From assembly GCF_023955655.1 (NCBI RefSeq), contig NZ_JAMXHT010000008.1, positions 62,001 through 126,000 of the forward strand: DNA of 64,000 nt, read 5' to 3'. The notes under the pieces are model-generated. The model was not told where the DNA came from. It saw only the letters and a list, made by a program, of their open reading frames with translations, and did not search any database. Position numbers and translations under genes: made by a program. Positions 8,657 through 19,000 of this stretch are shown here, piece after piece (position 1 is the first letter of the stretch; every line of letters starts with the position of its first letter). The stretch comes from Ralstonia soli (lineage in GTDB: Bacteria; Pseudomonadota; Gammaproteobacteria; Burkholderiales; Burkholderiaceae).

Positions 8657-10213
8657 ATGGCAACGCAAGCCCTCACCACCGACGCCAGCACGCTCGAGCC
8701 GCCTTCGCAGTCGGCTGTGCGGCTGGTGCCGTATGCGTTCGCGCGCGACGCCAAGTTGCTGGTCGCCCGGCAAGGCGTCGACACGCTCGAGGTGTGGGTC
8801 TGCCCCGACACCTCGCGCACGGCGCTGGCCGAACTCGCACGTGTGTTCGGCGCGCTGCACTTGGTGACGCTGGATGCTGCGGCGCTCTCCACCGCCACGC
8901 AAACCGCCTACAACGCGCAAGACGGCAGTGCCGCCCAGGTCGTCGGCGAGGTGGAAGGCGAAGTCGATCTCTCGCGCCTGATGCAGGACATTCCCGCCGT
9001 GGAAGACCTGCTCGAATCCGAAGACGACGCGCCGATCATCCGCATGATCAACGCGCTGCTCACGCAGGCCGCGCGTGAGGGCGCCTCGGACATCCACATC
9101 GAGCCGTTCGAGAATGCATCGGTCGTGCGCTTTCGCGTGGATGGCACGCTACGCGATGTGGTGCGTCCGAAGAAGGCACTGCACGGCGCGCTGATCTCGC
9201 GCATCAAGATCATGGCGCAGCTCGACATTGCTGAAAAACGCCTGCCGCAAGACGGCCGCATCACGCTGCGTGTCGGTGGACGCCCGGTCGACGTGCGCGT
9301 CAGCACGCTGCCCACCGGCCACGGCGAACGCGCGGTGTTGCGTCTGCTCGACAAGGAAGCCGGCCGGCTCGACCTCGGCAAGCTCGGCATGGGCGCCAGC
9401 ACGCTGGCGCGCTTCGACCACCTGATCAACCAGCCGCACGGCATCGTGCTCGTCACCGGCCCGACGGGTTCCGGCAAGACAACGACGCTGTACGCGGCGC
9501 TATCGCGGCTCGATGCGTCATCCACCAACATCATGACGGTGGAAGACCCGATCGAATACGACCTCGACGGCATCGGCCAGACGCAGGTCAACCCGAAGAT
9601 CGACATGACCTTCGCCAAGGCCCTGCGCGCCATCCTGCGCCAGGACCCGGACGTGGTGATGATCGGGGAAATCCGCGATCTGGAAACCGCGCAGATCGCC
9701 GTGCAGGCCTCCTTGACCGGCCACCTGGTGCTGGCGACGCTGCATACGAATGATTCCGCCTCGGCTGTGACGCGCCTCATCGACATGGGGATCGAGCCGT
9801 TCCTGCTGTCGTCGTCATTGCTGGGCGTGCTGGCGCAGCGGCTGGTACGCCGCCTGTGCGTGCATTGCCGCCGCGAGGAAGTGCTCGAACTCACGCCTGC
9901 AGAAGTCGAAGCCGTGGCCGGCACACCGGTTGCAGAAGGCGTGGCACCGGCTGCACCGGCACGCAAATCCGTGTGGCATCACGTCGGGTGCGAGCGCTGC
10001 AGCAACTCGGGCTACCAGGGCCGGACCGGTGTGTACGAACTGCTGACTGTCACGCCTGAGATCCAGACCATGATCCACCGCCAGGCCGCTGAATCCGAGA
10101 TCAAGGCCTTCGCCATCAACCAGGGCATGCAGACCATGCGCATGGATGCGCAGCGCTGGATCGACACGGGTGCCACGTCGCTGGAAGAAGTGTTGCGCGT
10201 GACGCGCGACTAA
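8657..10213 (+). CDS. gspE: Type II secretion ATPase GspE
   Basis: Cytoplasmic hexameric ATPase that powers pseudopilus assembly, 518 aa. It shows an N-terminal domain, Walker A GPTGSGKTTT near residues 267-276, Walker B within DPDVVMIGEIRD near 330, the His-box segment and a zinc-binding tetracysteine (LCVHC near 400 and CERC near 444). The start ATG at 8657 (MATQALTTD) follows the gspD stop by 31 bp. A longer open frame upstream overlaps gspD in another frame and is rejected. Confidence 0.95.
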   Translation: MATQALTTDASTLEPPSQSAVRLVPYAFARDAKLLVARQGVDTLEVWVCPDTSRTALAELARVFGALHLVTLDAAALSTATQTAYNAQDGSAAQVVGEVEGEVDLSRLMQDIPAVEDLLESEDDAPIIRMINALLTQAAREGASDIHIEPFENASVVRFRVDGTLRDVVRPKKALHGALISRIKIMAQLDIAEKRLPQDGRITLRVGGRPVDVRVSTLPTGHGERAVLRLLDKEAGRLDLGKLGMGASTLARFDHLINQPHGIVLVTGPTGSGKTTTLYAALSRLDASSTNIMTVEDPIEYDLDGIGQTQVNPKIDMTFAKALRAILRQDPDVVMIGEIRDLETAQIAVQASLTGHLVLATLHTNDSASAVTRLIDMGIEPFLLSSSLLGVLAQRLVRRLCVHCRREEVLELTPAEVEAVAGTPVAEGVAPAAPARKSVWHHVGCERCSNSGYQGRTGVYELLTVTPEIQTMIHRQAAESEIKAFAINQGMQTMRMDAQRWIDTGATSLEEVLRVTRD

Positions 10214-10235
10214 GGCGCGATTAAACGAATAGCGC

Positions 10236-11447
10236 ATGCCAGCCTTCCGCTACGAAGCCGCCGACGCCGCCGGCAAAACCGACAAGGGCGTCATCGAAGC
10301 CGACAGCGCGCGCCAGGCGCGTACTGTGCTGCGTGCACGCGGGCTCACGCCGCTGGTGGTCGATGCGCTCGGGGCACAGGCCACCAAGCGTGGCGGCTCG
10401 AGTTTCGGTAAGAGACTCTCGGCACAGGAGAACGCACTGGTCACACGCCAGCTCGCCAGCTTGTTGGTTGCGGGCTTGCCGCTCGATGAAGCGCTTGCCG
10501 CGCTGGCTGATCAGGCGGAGCGCGCTTACGTAGGCGAACTGCTCGCCGCCATCCGCGCGGAAGTCGTGGGCGGGAGTTCGTTATCCGTCGCGCTGGCACA
10601 GCATCCGAAGGATTTTCCTGACATCTATCGCGCGCTCGTTTCCGCAGGCGAGCACTCGGGCAACCTGGGCCTCGTGCTCTCGCGCCTGGCCGACTACATC
10701 GAGAGCCGCAACGCGCTTACGTCCAAGATCAAGCTGGCGTTCACATACCCGGCCATCGTCACAGTAGTGGCGTTTGCGATCGTGATCTTCCTGCTGTCGT
10801 ATGTGGTGCCGCAGGTGGTGAGCGTGTTCGCCAATACCAAGCAGAAGCTGCCCACGCTCACGATCATCATGCTGTGGTTGTCGGACTTCGTGCGGAACTG
10901 GGGGTGGCTGGCTGCGATCGTGCTGGTGGCGTTGGGCTTGCTGATCCGCAATCTGCTCAAGCAGCCGGCATTGCGCTTGTCGTGGCACAAGTGGCTGCTG
11001 ACGGCGCCGCTGTTCGGCAAGCTCGTCCGCGGCTACAACACGGCGCGGTTTGCGAGCACGCTGGCGATTCTCACCAGTGCGGGTGTGCCGATTTTGCGTG
11101 GGCTGCAGGCGGCAGGGGAGACGTTGAATAACGTCGCGCTCAAGACGAACGTTGAGGATGCGTCCACGCGGGTGCGGGAAGGGACATCGCTGGCGCGGGC
11201 GTTGGCGGCGCAGAATCAGTTTCCGCCTGTGCTGGTGCATCTGATTCGTTCCGGCGAGGCGACTGGCAACTTGCCCGCAATGCTGGAAAGGGCGGCGCAG
11301 GGTGAGGCTCAAGAGCTTGAGCGCCGCACCTTGTTCCTGACTGGGCTGCTGGAACCGGCTTTGATTTTGACGATGGGGGTGGTTGTGCTGCTCATCGTGT
11401 TGGCTGTGCTGATGCCGATCATCGAGATCAACCAACTGGTGCACTGA
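10236..11447 (+). CDS. gspF: Type II secretion inner-membrane platform protein GspF
   Basis: Polytopic inner-membrane protein, 403 aa, of the assembly platform. It has two GspF domains. Three membrane helices are visible near residues 168-198, 215-240 and 372-398. The start segment MPAFRYEAADAAGK and the central FTYPAIVTVVAFAIVIFLL are characteristic. It is the last gene of the gsp cluster and converges with the next gene. The 3' half uses noticeably more T-ending and G-ending codons than the 5' half. Confidence 0.95.
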   Translation: MPAFRYEAADAAGKTDKGVIEADSARQARTVLRARGLTPLVVDALGAQATKRGGSSFGKRLSAQENALVTRQLASLLVAGLPLDEALAALADQAERAYVGELLAAIRAEVVGGSSLSVALAQHPKDFPDIYRALVSAGEHSGNLGLVLSRLADYIESRNALTSKIKLAFTYPAIVTVVAFAIVIFLLSYVVPQVVSVFANTKQKLPTLTIIMLWLSDFVRNWGWLAAIVLVALGLLIRNLLKQPALRLSWHKWLLTAPLFGKLVRGYNTARFASTLAILTSAGVPILRGLQAAGETLNNVALKTNVEDASTRVREGTSLARALAAQNQFPPVLVHLIRSGEATGNLPAMLERAAQGEAQELERRTLFLTGLLEPALILTMGVVVLLIVLAVLMPIIEINQLVH

Positions 11448-11485
11448 CTGGTTGGTTTGGATTTCTTTTGGTTCATCCCCTGTTT

Positions 11486-11515
11486 CATCCCCTGCCGGGG
11501 CCGATACCGGGGATG
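11486..11515. other. Inverted repeat between convergent genes
   Basis: The arms CATCCCC (11486-11492) and GGGGATG (11509-11515) are perfectly complementary around a 16-base loop, between the convergent ends of gspF and the next gene. There is no T-tract on either strand, so it is only a weak candidate for transcription termination. Confidence 0.3.
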
Positions 11516-11555
11516 CCCCAACAACATCAAACAACAACGCCGCTGCTGCACACGC

Positions 11556-12239
11556 TCACAGCGCTACCGCTTCATCGACGGAAAGCCGAGCGCTGTCCTT
11601 CCACTCCTGCACGTAGTCCGGTGTGCCGGCTGGTGCGGCTTCAACCACGGGCGCTAGCGGCAACAACGCCATCGGCAGCACACCAGCCCACACCGGCAGA
11701 TCCAGGTCTTCGGCATCGTCCTTCGGGCCACCCGCGCGGATCTTGCAGGCCGCCTCGTCCAGCGGAATGCGCAACACGGTGGTCGCAGCCAGCTCCTTGG
11801 CATTACCGGGCCGCGCCTGCCGCGACCGGCCCGGCGCGAGGACCTCCATGAACGCATCCAGCACAGCCGGCTTCTGCGCATCGGGCACGACTTCAAAGGC
11901 CCCGTAGATGACAGCCGAGCGATAGTTCATCGAATGGTTGAACGCCGATCGCGCCAGCACCAAGCCGTCGATATGCGTGACGGTCACGCACACCTGCGCG
12001 CCGCTGGCTGCCAGCTTGAGCATGCGGCTGCCATTGGAGCCGTGGATGTAGAGGTGATCGCCTTCGCGCCAGCATGCGGTGGGAATGCAGTGCACGCCAT
12101 GCGCATCGGTGAAGGCGATGTGGCAGACATAAGCCTCGTCGAGGATGGCGTGCAGCGTGGTGCGGTCGTAGTGGCCGCGATGCGCGACGCGGCGCACGCG
12201 TGTGCGGTCAGTCGGCGACGTGGGTTCTGTGGTCGACAT
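11556..12239 (-). CDS. Pyridoxamine 5'-phosphate oxidase-like flavin-binding protein
   Basis: Predicted FMN-binding split-barrel protein, 227 aa, of the group annotated as pyridoxamine-5'-phosphate-oxidase-related. It contains the segments RRVAHRGHYDRTTLHAIL, YVCHIAFTD and DHLYIHGSNGSRMLK of the family. The start at 12239 (MSTTEPTSP) is chosen because the family begins just after it and the longer frame upstream runs into the divergent regulator's promoter region. It is transcribed away from the MocR-type regulator, 92 bp apart, a typical regulator/target arrangement. The substrate is unknown. Confidence 0.8.
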   Translation of the reverse strand: MSTTEPTSPTDRTRVRRVAHRGHYDRTTLHAILDEAYVCHIAFTDAHGVHCIPTACWREGDHLYIHGSNGSRMLKLAASGAQVCVTVTHIDGLVLARSAFNHSMNYRSAVIYGAFEVVPDAQKPAVLDAFMEVLAPGRSRQARPGNAKELAATTVLRIPLDEAACKIRAGGPKDDAEDLDLPVWAGVLPMALLPLAPVVEAAPAGTPDYVQEWKDSARLSVDEAVAL

Positions 12240-12331
12240 GCAAGGCTCCGGGTCATCAATCGATGTGCCGACGATAGAAAAACCGTGGCACCATGCATAG
12301 ACCCACCAAAATGCAGAACCTTGGAGCCACG

Positions 12332-13804
12332 ATGGACTACGGCGTCTTGCTGTCGAACTACGAGCGCACTGCGGCACGCAGCAACGTCGATGGCACACGC
12401 ACGTCGCAACAGCATCGCCTGTATGCCTGCCTGCGGGCGGCCATCCTGAGCGGACAGATCGAGGAAGGCACACGTCTGGCGCCGTCGCGCACGCTGGCCG
12501 AGGAGCTGGGCATTGCGCGCAACTCGGTGCTGTACGCGTATGAGCAGCTCGCTGCGGAAGGCTTTGTACTCAGCCGGCGCCAGGGCACGGTGGTGGCGCG
12601 CGTGGGCCTGCAGCAGACGCCGGTGCAGGCGCCGGAAGCTCCGCCGGTGCTGTCACGCCGCGCGCGCGATCTGGAGCGCCCACGCGGCGAGATGAGCGAC
12701 CTGCTGCCCTTCCTGCCCGGCACGCCCGCGCTGGATGCGTTTCCGCTCTCGCAATGGCGCCGCTGCATGGAGCGCGGATGGCGCGCCATCGGCCCCGGCC
12801 AGATGGGCTACGGCCCGGTGGAAGGCAACGTCGCCCTGCGGCAAGCGGTGGCGGAATACCTGCGCGTCTCGCGCGGAGTGCGCTGCGATGCGGGGCAGGT
12901 GTTCATCACCGACGGCACGCAGAACAGCCTCGACATGTGCGCCCGCACCCTGGCCGATGCGGGCGACATCGCCTGGATCGAGAACCCCGGCTACTACGGC
13001 GCACGTGCCGCACTGCAGGCGGCCGACCTGCGCCTCGTGCCGATCGGCGTGGATGTCGACGGCCTTGCCCCGCGCGAGGCAGACTGGCGCGACACCGCGC
13101 CCAAGCTCATCTACATCACGCCGTCGCACCAGTACCCGCTGGGCGCGGTGATGAGCCTGGAACGGCGCCTCGCGTTGATCCAGCATGCGCGCGCAGCCGG
13201 CGCGTGGATCATCGAAGACGATTACGACAGCGAATTCCGCCACACGGGGGCGCCGCTCTCTGCGGTGCAGGGGCTGACCGAAGATGCGCCGGTCATCTAC
13301 CTCGGCACGTTCAGCAAGATGCTATTCCCGGCGCTGCGCCTGGGCTACATGGTGGTGCCGCCCGCGCTGGCGCCCGTGCTGCGCAAGACGGCGGGCGCGT
13401 TGATGCTGCGCGGGCGCGTGGCCGAGCAGCTCGCACTGGCGGAGTTCATCGAGGCGGGGCATTTCACACGGCACCTGCGGCGCATGCGGCGCCTGTACGG
13501 CGAGCGGCGTGATGCACTGCAAGCCGCCATCGAGCGACATCTGGATGGCATCGTCACCGTGTCGGGTGGTGCGGGCGGCATGCATCTTTCCGCCCGGCTC
13601 GACGCGCCGGTGCCCGACACCGAGGTCAGCCGCGCCGCGCGCGAACACGGGATGGTGCTGCGGCCGCTGTCGCGCTTCTGCCTGCCCGGCACGTTCACCC
13701 CGCAGTACAACGGCCTGGTGCTCGGGTACGGCAACGTGCCCGCCGAGGCGATGGACGGGTTGGTGATGCGCATGCGCGACGTGATCGAAGCGGTCGCTGG
13801 TTGA
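12332..13804 (+). CDS. MocR/PdxR-type regulator (GntR HTH fused to aminotransferase domain)
   Basis: Chimeric transcription factor, 490 aa. A GntR winged helix-turn-helix occupies about residues 25-95 (LAPSRTLAEELGIARNSVLYAYEQL). It is followed by a fold-type I aminotransferase-like domain with the PLP-binding lysine in the segment GTFSKMLFPALRLGY (near residue 329). The ATG at 12332 is preceded by a GGAG ribosome binding site and preferred to the in-frame ATG at 12293. Divergent orientation from the oxidase-like gene suggests it controls that gene in response to a B6 vitamer or an amino compound; this is inference. Confidence 0.88.
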   Translation: MDYGVLLSNYERTAARSNVDGTRTSQQHRLYACLRAAILSGQIEEGTRLAPSRTLAEELGIARNSVLYAYEQLAAEGFVLSRRQGTVVARVGLQQTPVQAPEAPPVLSRRARDLERPRGEMSDLLPFLPGTPALDAFPLSQWRRCMERGWRAIGPGQMGYGPVEGNVALRQAVAEYLRVSRGVRCDAGQVFITDGTQNSLDMCARTLADAGDIAWIENPGYYGARAALQAADLRLVPIGVDVDGLAPREADWRDTAPKLIYITPSHQYPLGAVMSLERRLALIQHARAAGAWIIEDDYDSEFRHTGAPLSAVQGLTEDAPVIYLGTFSKMLFPALRLGYMVVPPALAPVLRKTAGALMLRGRVAEQLALAEFIEAGHFTRHLRRMRRLYGERRDALQAAIERHLDGIVTVSGGAGGMHLSARLDAPVPDTEVSRAAREHGMVLRPLSRFCLPGTFTPQYNGLVLGYGNVPAEAMDGLVMRMRDVIEAVAG

Positions 13805-14473
13805 TCAGACGACCATCCTCGTGGCGGCGGCCAGTTCAGCCAGGCTCCAGCCTGTCCCCAGCAGCACGCGCCGCGTGTGCAAGTCCTCCAGCAGCACGGC
13901 ATCGTCCACCTGCTCGCCCAGGTAGCGCAGGCGCTTGTCGCGCACCTCCACATAGCCAGATGGGTAGCGCCTGGCGAGCGACTGCCACACCCCGTGCACC
14001 CCGACGGACTGACGCGCGCCGCTCATCAGACACATCCCCCCGTCGAGCGCGCGCCGGAATACGGTCGAGGCCAACCCGCGCCGCTGGTACGCCAACGCGT
14101 ACTTCGAGTGCGGCGCACGCAGATAGCGATCCGCGCGCTTGTCCAATTCAATCAAGCGGTTGAAGACCGTGTAGCCGGCCAGGCGCCGCGCCGCCACGTC
14201 TTCGACATAGACATAGGTCTCGCCATCGGCCTCGCGCGTGTGGATGCGGAAACCCGGCAAGGTGCCGTCGTCGAAGGTCATGCCGTGCAGCGGCGTGCCG
14301 GGCGTTTGCATGCGTTCATACAGCGCGTCGAGTTCGCGCTCGATGTCGTCGTTGTTGAAGTCGACGTCCGTGCGCAGGCCGAGCGGCTGCAGCCACTCGC
14401 GCAGCGATTGCACCATCGATGCCAACGTCGGCAACGCTGGTGGCGGCATGGGCAGGGTCGGTACGGCGCTCAT
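13805..14473 (-). CDS. Unknown protein, possible acyltransferase-like fold
   Basis: Protein of 222 aa that I do not recognise. The middle (YVYVEDVAARRLAGYTVFNR, then YQRRGLASTVFRRALDGG) resembles a GNAT-like arrangement in which a strand is followed by a Q/RxxGxA acyl-CoA loop, but the match is by eye only. There is no signal peptide or membrane segment. The start codon overlaps the stop of the upstream gene (ATGA at 14470-14473), so the two are translationally coupled. The stop lies directly beside the MocR gene's stop on the other strand. Confidence 0.6.
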   Translation of the reverse strand: MSAVPTLPMPPPALPTLASMVQSLREWLQPLGLRTDVDFNNDDIERELDALYERMQTPGTPLHGMTFDDGTLPGFRIHTREADGETYVYVEDVAARRLAGYTVFNRLIELDKRADRYLRAPHSKYALAYQRRGLASTVFRRALDGGMCLMSGARQSVGVHGVWQSLARRYPSGYVEVRDKRLRYLGEQVDDAVLLEDLHTRRVLLGTGWSLAELAAATRMVV

Positions 14474-15336
14474 GCCGCCTCCGCCCAGTAACCGCTGATG
14501 AGCCGCGCCGGCGGCTCGGCGGCACGGATGCGCGCGCTCGCGGGCCAGTCGTCCATGCGCACGTTCAGGCCCGCGTGGATGCCGTAGCCCGGCCCGGCGA
14601 GGATTACGCCGCCGGCCTCGACGCCTTCGCCCACGCGGATCGCGCCGCCCGCCTCGACATCGCCGCCCGCCCTGATACCCCAGTCCGCTTCGAGGTGTGT
14701 GCCGACGCGCAGGTCGCCGCCAGCCAGGATGCCGTTGCCGCTCACGATGCCGGCCTCGCAGCTCACCTCACCGCCCGCGCGCAGGCCCTTGCCGCAGCGC
14801 ACGTTGCCGCGCGCGGCCAGCGCCTCGCCGATCAGCAGGTCGGCCGCGACCTCGATGTCGGCATCGCAATGCAGGTCGCGGTGCACGCGCGCCACGCCGC
14901 CGCAGTGCAGCGCTCCGGTGGCGGTGAGGGTCCAGCCGACGCGCAGGTCGCCGCCCACGTGCACGGCGCCGTCGCAGTAAAGGCCAGCCTTGGCTTCGAG
15001 ATTGCCGCCAGTGGTGATCGACGTGCCGGCACGGACGCCACCGCCCGCGCGGATGGCCTGCCCAGCGCGCAACAAGCCGTCGACGTGGATGCCGTGGCGC
15101 ACAAGGATCGTGCCCGCAAAGACGAGCGCATCGGCCTCGATGGCGTCGGCTTCGAGCACGGCATCAGTCGGGCCGAAGTTGTCGAGCAGCCAGATCGCGT
15201 CGGTGATGCGGCCCTCGCGCACGAGGCTGTCGAGCAGGTGTTGGTAGTCGGTGCCGTTGTGGCGGTTGCGGATGTACCAGCGGTAGCCATCCGCGCAAGG
15301 CCGCTTGGCCTTGACGAAGTTCTGCGTGAGTTCCAT
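14470..15336 (-). CDS. Repeat protein with predicted beta-helix (bactofilin-like pattern)
   Basis: Protein of 288 aa from the ATG at 15336, which has AGGAAT about 8 bases upstream; a further ATG at 15375 is less likely. After about 80 N-terminal residues (MELTQNFVKAKRPCADGYRW, then DAIWLLDNFG) come roughly 10-12 imperfect repeats of about 17-18 residues, such as LRAGQAIRAGGGVRAGTS and LYCDGAVHVGGDLRVGW, with regular Gly and hydrophobic spacing. That pattern is typical of a right-handed beta-helix like bactofilins. There is no signal peptide. It is first in a two-gene operon. Function unknown; scaffold or polymer is inferred. Confidence 0.65.
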   Translation of the reverse strand: MELTQNFVKAKRPCADGYRWYIRNRHNGTDYQHLLDSLVREGRITDAIWLLDNFGPTDAVLEADAIEADALVFAGTILVRHGIHVDGLLRAGQAIRAGGGVRAGTSITTGGNLEAKAGLYCDGAVHVGGDLRVGWTLTATGALHCGGVARVHRDLHCDADIEVAADLLIGEALAARGNVRCGKGLRAGGEVSCEAGIVSGNGILAGGDLRVGTHLEADWGIRAGGDVEAGGAIRVGEGVEAGGVILAGPGYGIHAGLNVRMDDWPASARIRAAEPPARLISGYWAEAA

Positions 15337-16013
15337 GGCGATTCCTGCGCCGCCATAGCGAGTCGTGTCCGGCAATGGCGGGCGAACCGGTGCCGGCGCA
15401 TGTCAGCACCAGACCGGAGTTGAAGAGGAAAGCGAAAGCGGAGGGTGCCGTGCGGAGCGGGTGTGCCAGCTGGGGCTACGCCCCGCACGGCTTACGAAAG
15501 CCGGGCGAGCAGGAAGTGCCGGAGGGCCGCGTGCGTGGGCGGCAGGTCATGCGCGGCCGCGCAATGCACGCGCGCGCAGGCTGCCGGCGAAGCTTGCCGG
15601 TGCTGGATGCGGGTGGATTGGGGGCGGCGCATGGTCTGGAAAGGAGGCATTCAAGATGGAGCGGCGCAGGATGGCGGCGGCGACCCCGAAAGTCCAGTGG
15701 CAAGGTGACGCACGCGCTGCTTCTTGACGCAAGTTTGCCAATACCCGGCGCTTCAACCGGCCGGCCTGCGCGTTTCGCGTGCACCGCAGCATGTGCCCGA
15801 ACGACTCAGCCAATGCGCCACATCTGTGCCGAAAACGCCGCAACCTCGGGAAAACCCACCCCCATTCTTGCTGCGTTGCATGGTGTTGCGAGTGTCACGC
15901 GATGCTACGATGCGGCGATCCATCGCTGTCTGCCAGTTTCCACAAGAAGCGGCGCAGGCAGCATCAAAAGAGACCTGTTGTCGGTGATCCCGGCACACCC
16001 ACACGGAGCACGC
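15337..16013. other. Long intergenic region before iorAB
   Basis: 677 bp between two divergent transcription units. No open frame here has family-like features; the long frame in phase with iorAB has no supported start before 16014. A short GAGC purine stretch precedes the iorAB ATG. Several GC-rich short inverted repeats occur (for example CCGGCGAAGCTTGCCGG around 15583-15600) but no T-tract terminator. It probably carries the promoters of both flanking units. Confidence 0.4.
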
Positions 16014-19000
16014 ATGAATGCCCCTCTGAACGACGCGCTACGCCGCGCGCTCGAAACCGTTTCCCTGGACGACAAGTACACGCTCGAGCGTGGCCGCATC
16101 TATATCAGCGGCACGCAGGCACTGGTTCGCTTGCCGATGCTGCAGCAGGAGCGCGACCGCGCCGCTGGGCTCAATACGGCAGGCTTCATCTCCGGCTACC
16201 GCGGCTCGCCGCTGGGTGCGCTGGACCAAGCGTTGTGGAAGGCCAAGAAGCATCTGGCCGGGCACAACATCGTCTTCCAGGCGGGGCTCAATGAAGACCT
16301 GGCCGCCACGGCGGTCTGGGGCTCGCAGCAGGTCAATCTGTATCCGAACGCCAAGTTCAGCGGCGTGTTCGGCATGTGGTACGGCAAGGGCCCGGGTGTG
16401 GACCGCACGATCGACGTGTTCAAGCACGCCAACTCGGCCGGCTCGTCCGCGCACGGCGGGGTGCTGGTGCTGGCGGGCGATGACCACGCCGCCAAGTCGT
16501 CCACGCTGGCGCACCAGTCGGAGCACGTCTTCAAGGCGGCCGGCATTCCGGTGCTGTATCCGTCCAACGTGCAGGAGTACCTCGACTACGGCCTGCACGG
16601 CTGGGCGATGAGCCGCTACTCCGGCCTGTGGGTGTCGATGAAGTGCGTGACGGACGTGGTGGAATCGTCCGCCTCGGTGGATGTCGACCCGCACCGCGCC
16701 GAGATCATCCTGCCCGAAGATTTCATCATGCCGCAGGGCGGCCTCAACATCCGCTGGCCCGATCCGCCGCTGGTACAGGAAGCCCGCCTGCTGGACTACA
16801 AGTGGTACGCCGGCCTGTCGTACGTGCGTGCCAACAAGCTCGACCGCGTGGTGATGGATTCGCCGCAAGCGCGCTTCGGCATCATGACCGCCGGCAAGGC
16901 GTACCTGGACGTACGCCAGGCGCTGGTCGACCTCGGCCTGGACGAGGAAACCTGCCGCCGCATCGGCATCCGCCTGTACAAGGTCGGCTGCGTATGGCCG
17001 CTCGAAGCGCACGGCGCGCGCGCCTTTGCCGAAGGGCTGCAAGAGATTCTGGTGGTGGAAGAAAAGCGCCAGATCCTCGAATACCAACTGAAGGAAGAGC
17101 TGTACAACTACCGCGACGACGTCCGTCCGCGCGTGTACGGCAAGTTTGATGAGAAGGACAACGCCGGCGGCGAATGGTCGGTGCCGATGGCCAACTGGCT
17201 GCTGCCGGCGCACTACGAGCTGTCGCCGGCGCTGATCGCCCGTGCCATCGCCACGCGGCTGGAGAAGTTCGAGCTGCCGTCGGATGTGCGCGCGCGCATT
17301 GCCTCGCGCATCGCCATCATCGACGCCAAGGAGAAGGCGCTCGCCAAGCCGCGCATCACCGCCGAGCGCAAGCCGTGGTTCTGCTCGGGCTGCCCGCACA
17401 ACACGTCGACCAACGTGCCGGAAGGCTCGCGCGCGCTGGCCGGCATCGGCTGCCACTACATGACCGTGTGGATGGACCGCCGCACAGACACCTTCAGCCA
17501 GATGGGCGGCGAAGGCGTGGCATGGATCGGCCAGATGCCGTTCTCGGGCGACCAGCACGTGTTCGCCAACCTGGGCGATGGCACGTACTACCACTCGGGC
17601 CTGCTGGCGATTCGCGCCTCCATCGCGGCCAAGGTGAACATCACCTACAAGATCCTCTACAACGATGCGGTGGCCATGACCGGCGGCCAGCCGGTGGACG
17701 GCCCGCTGTCGGTGCCGCAGATTGCCGCGCAGGTGCATGCCGAAGGCACGTCGCGCATCGTCATCGTCACGGACGAGCCTGAGAAGTACAACGCGGCCAT
17801 CAAGCTGCCCGAAGGCGTGACCGTGCACCACCGCGATCGCCTGGACGCCATCCAGCGCGAGCTGCGCGAGGTGCAAGGCACCAGCATCCTGATCTACGAC
17901 CAGACCTGCGCGACGGAGAAGCGCCGCCGCCGCAAGCGCGGCACGATGGCCGATCCGGCACGCCGCGCGTTCATCAATGACGCGGTGTGTGAAGGCTGCG
18001 GCGATTGCTCGGTCAAGTCGAATTGCCTGTCGGTCGAGCCGCTGGAAACGGAGCTGGGCACCAAGCGCAAGATCAACCAGTCGTCGTGCAACAAGGATTT
18101 CTCGTGCGTGAACGGCTTCTGCCCGAGCTTTGTGACGGCCGAAGGCGCACAGGTGCGCAAGCCCGAGTCGCGCGGCGTGTCGATGAGCGACTTGCCGCTG
18201 CTGCCGCATCCTGAGCTGCCCGCCATCCAGCGCGCGTACGGCGTGCTGGTGACCGGCGTGGGCGGCACGGGCGTGGTAACCATCGGCGGCCTGCTCGGCA
18301 TGGCCGCGCACATCGAAGGCAAGGGCGTGACCGTGCTCGACATGGCAGGCCTGGCGCAGAAGGGCGGCGCGGTGCTCTCGCACGTGCAGATCGGCGAGCG
18401 TCCGGATTCGATCCACGCCACGCGCATCGCCATGGGCGAAGCGGACCTGGTGATCGGCTGCGATGCGATCGTCTCGGCCTCGGACGAAGTGCTGTCGAAG
18501 GTGCAGCACGGCCAGACGCGCGCCATCGTCAACAGCGCGGCCTCGCCCACGGCGGACTTCATCAAAAACCCGAACTGGCGCTTCCCGGGCAGCTCGGCCG
18601 AGGCGGACATCCGCGCGGCCGTGGGTGATGCCTGCGCGTTTGAAGACGCCAGCACGCTGGCCGTGCGCCTGCTGGGCGACGCGATCTTCACCAACCCGCT
18701 GGTGCTGGGCTTTGCGTGGCAGAAGGGCTGGATTCCGCTGACGTACGACGCGCTCCTCCGCGCGATCGAACTCAACGGCGTGGCGGTCGAGAAGAACAAG
18801 ACCGCGTTCGAATGGGGCCGCCACTTGGCACAAGACCGCGATGCGGTGCTCAAGCTGGCCGACGATGCGCCGCGTGCCAAAGCGGACGTGATCGCCCTGC
18901 CCTCGCTCGATACGCTCATCGCCCGCCGCGTCGATCTGCTGACCGCGTACCAGAACGCTGCCTACGCTGCTGAGTTCCGCAGCGTGGTCGAGCGCGTGCG

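Noticed and set aside
15375-16013. N-terminal extension of the indolepyruvate oxidoreductase
   Set aside because: The open frame continues upstream of 16014, but the added 213 residues have no family resemblance and the known proteins begin near MNAPL.
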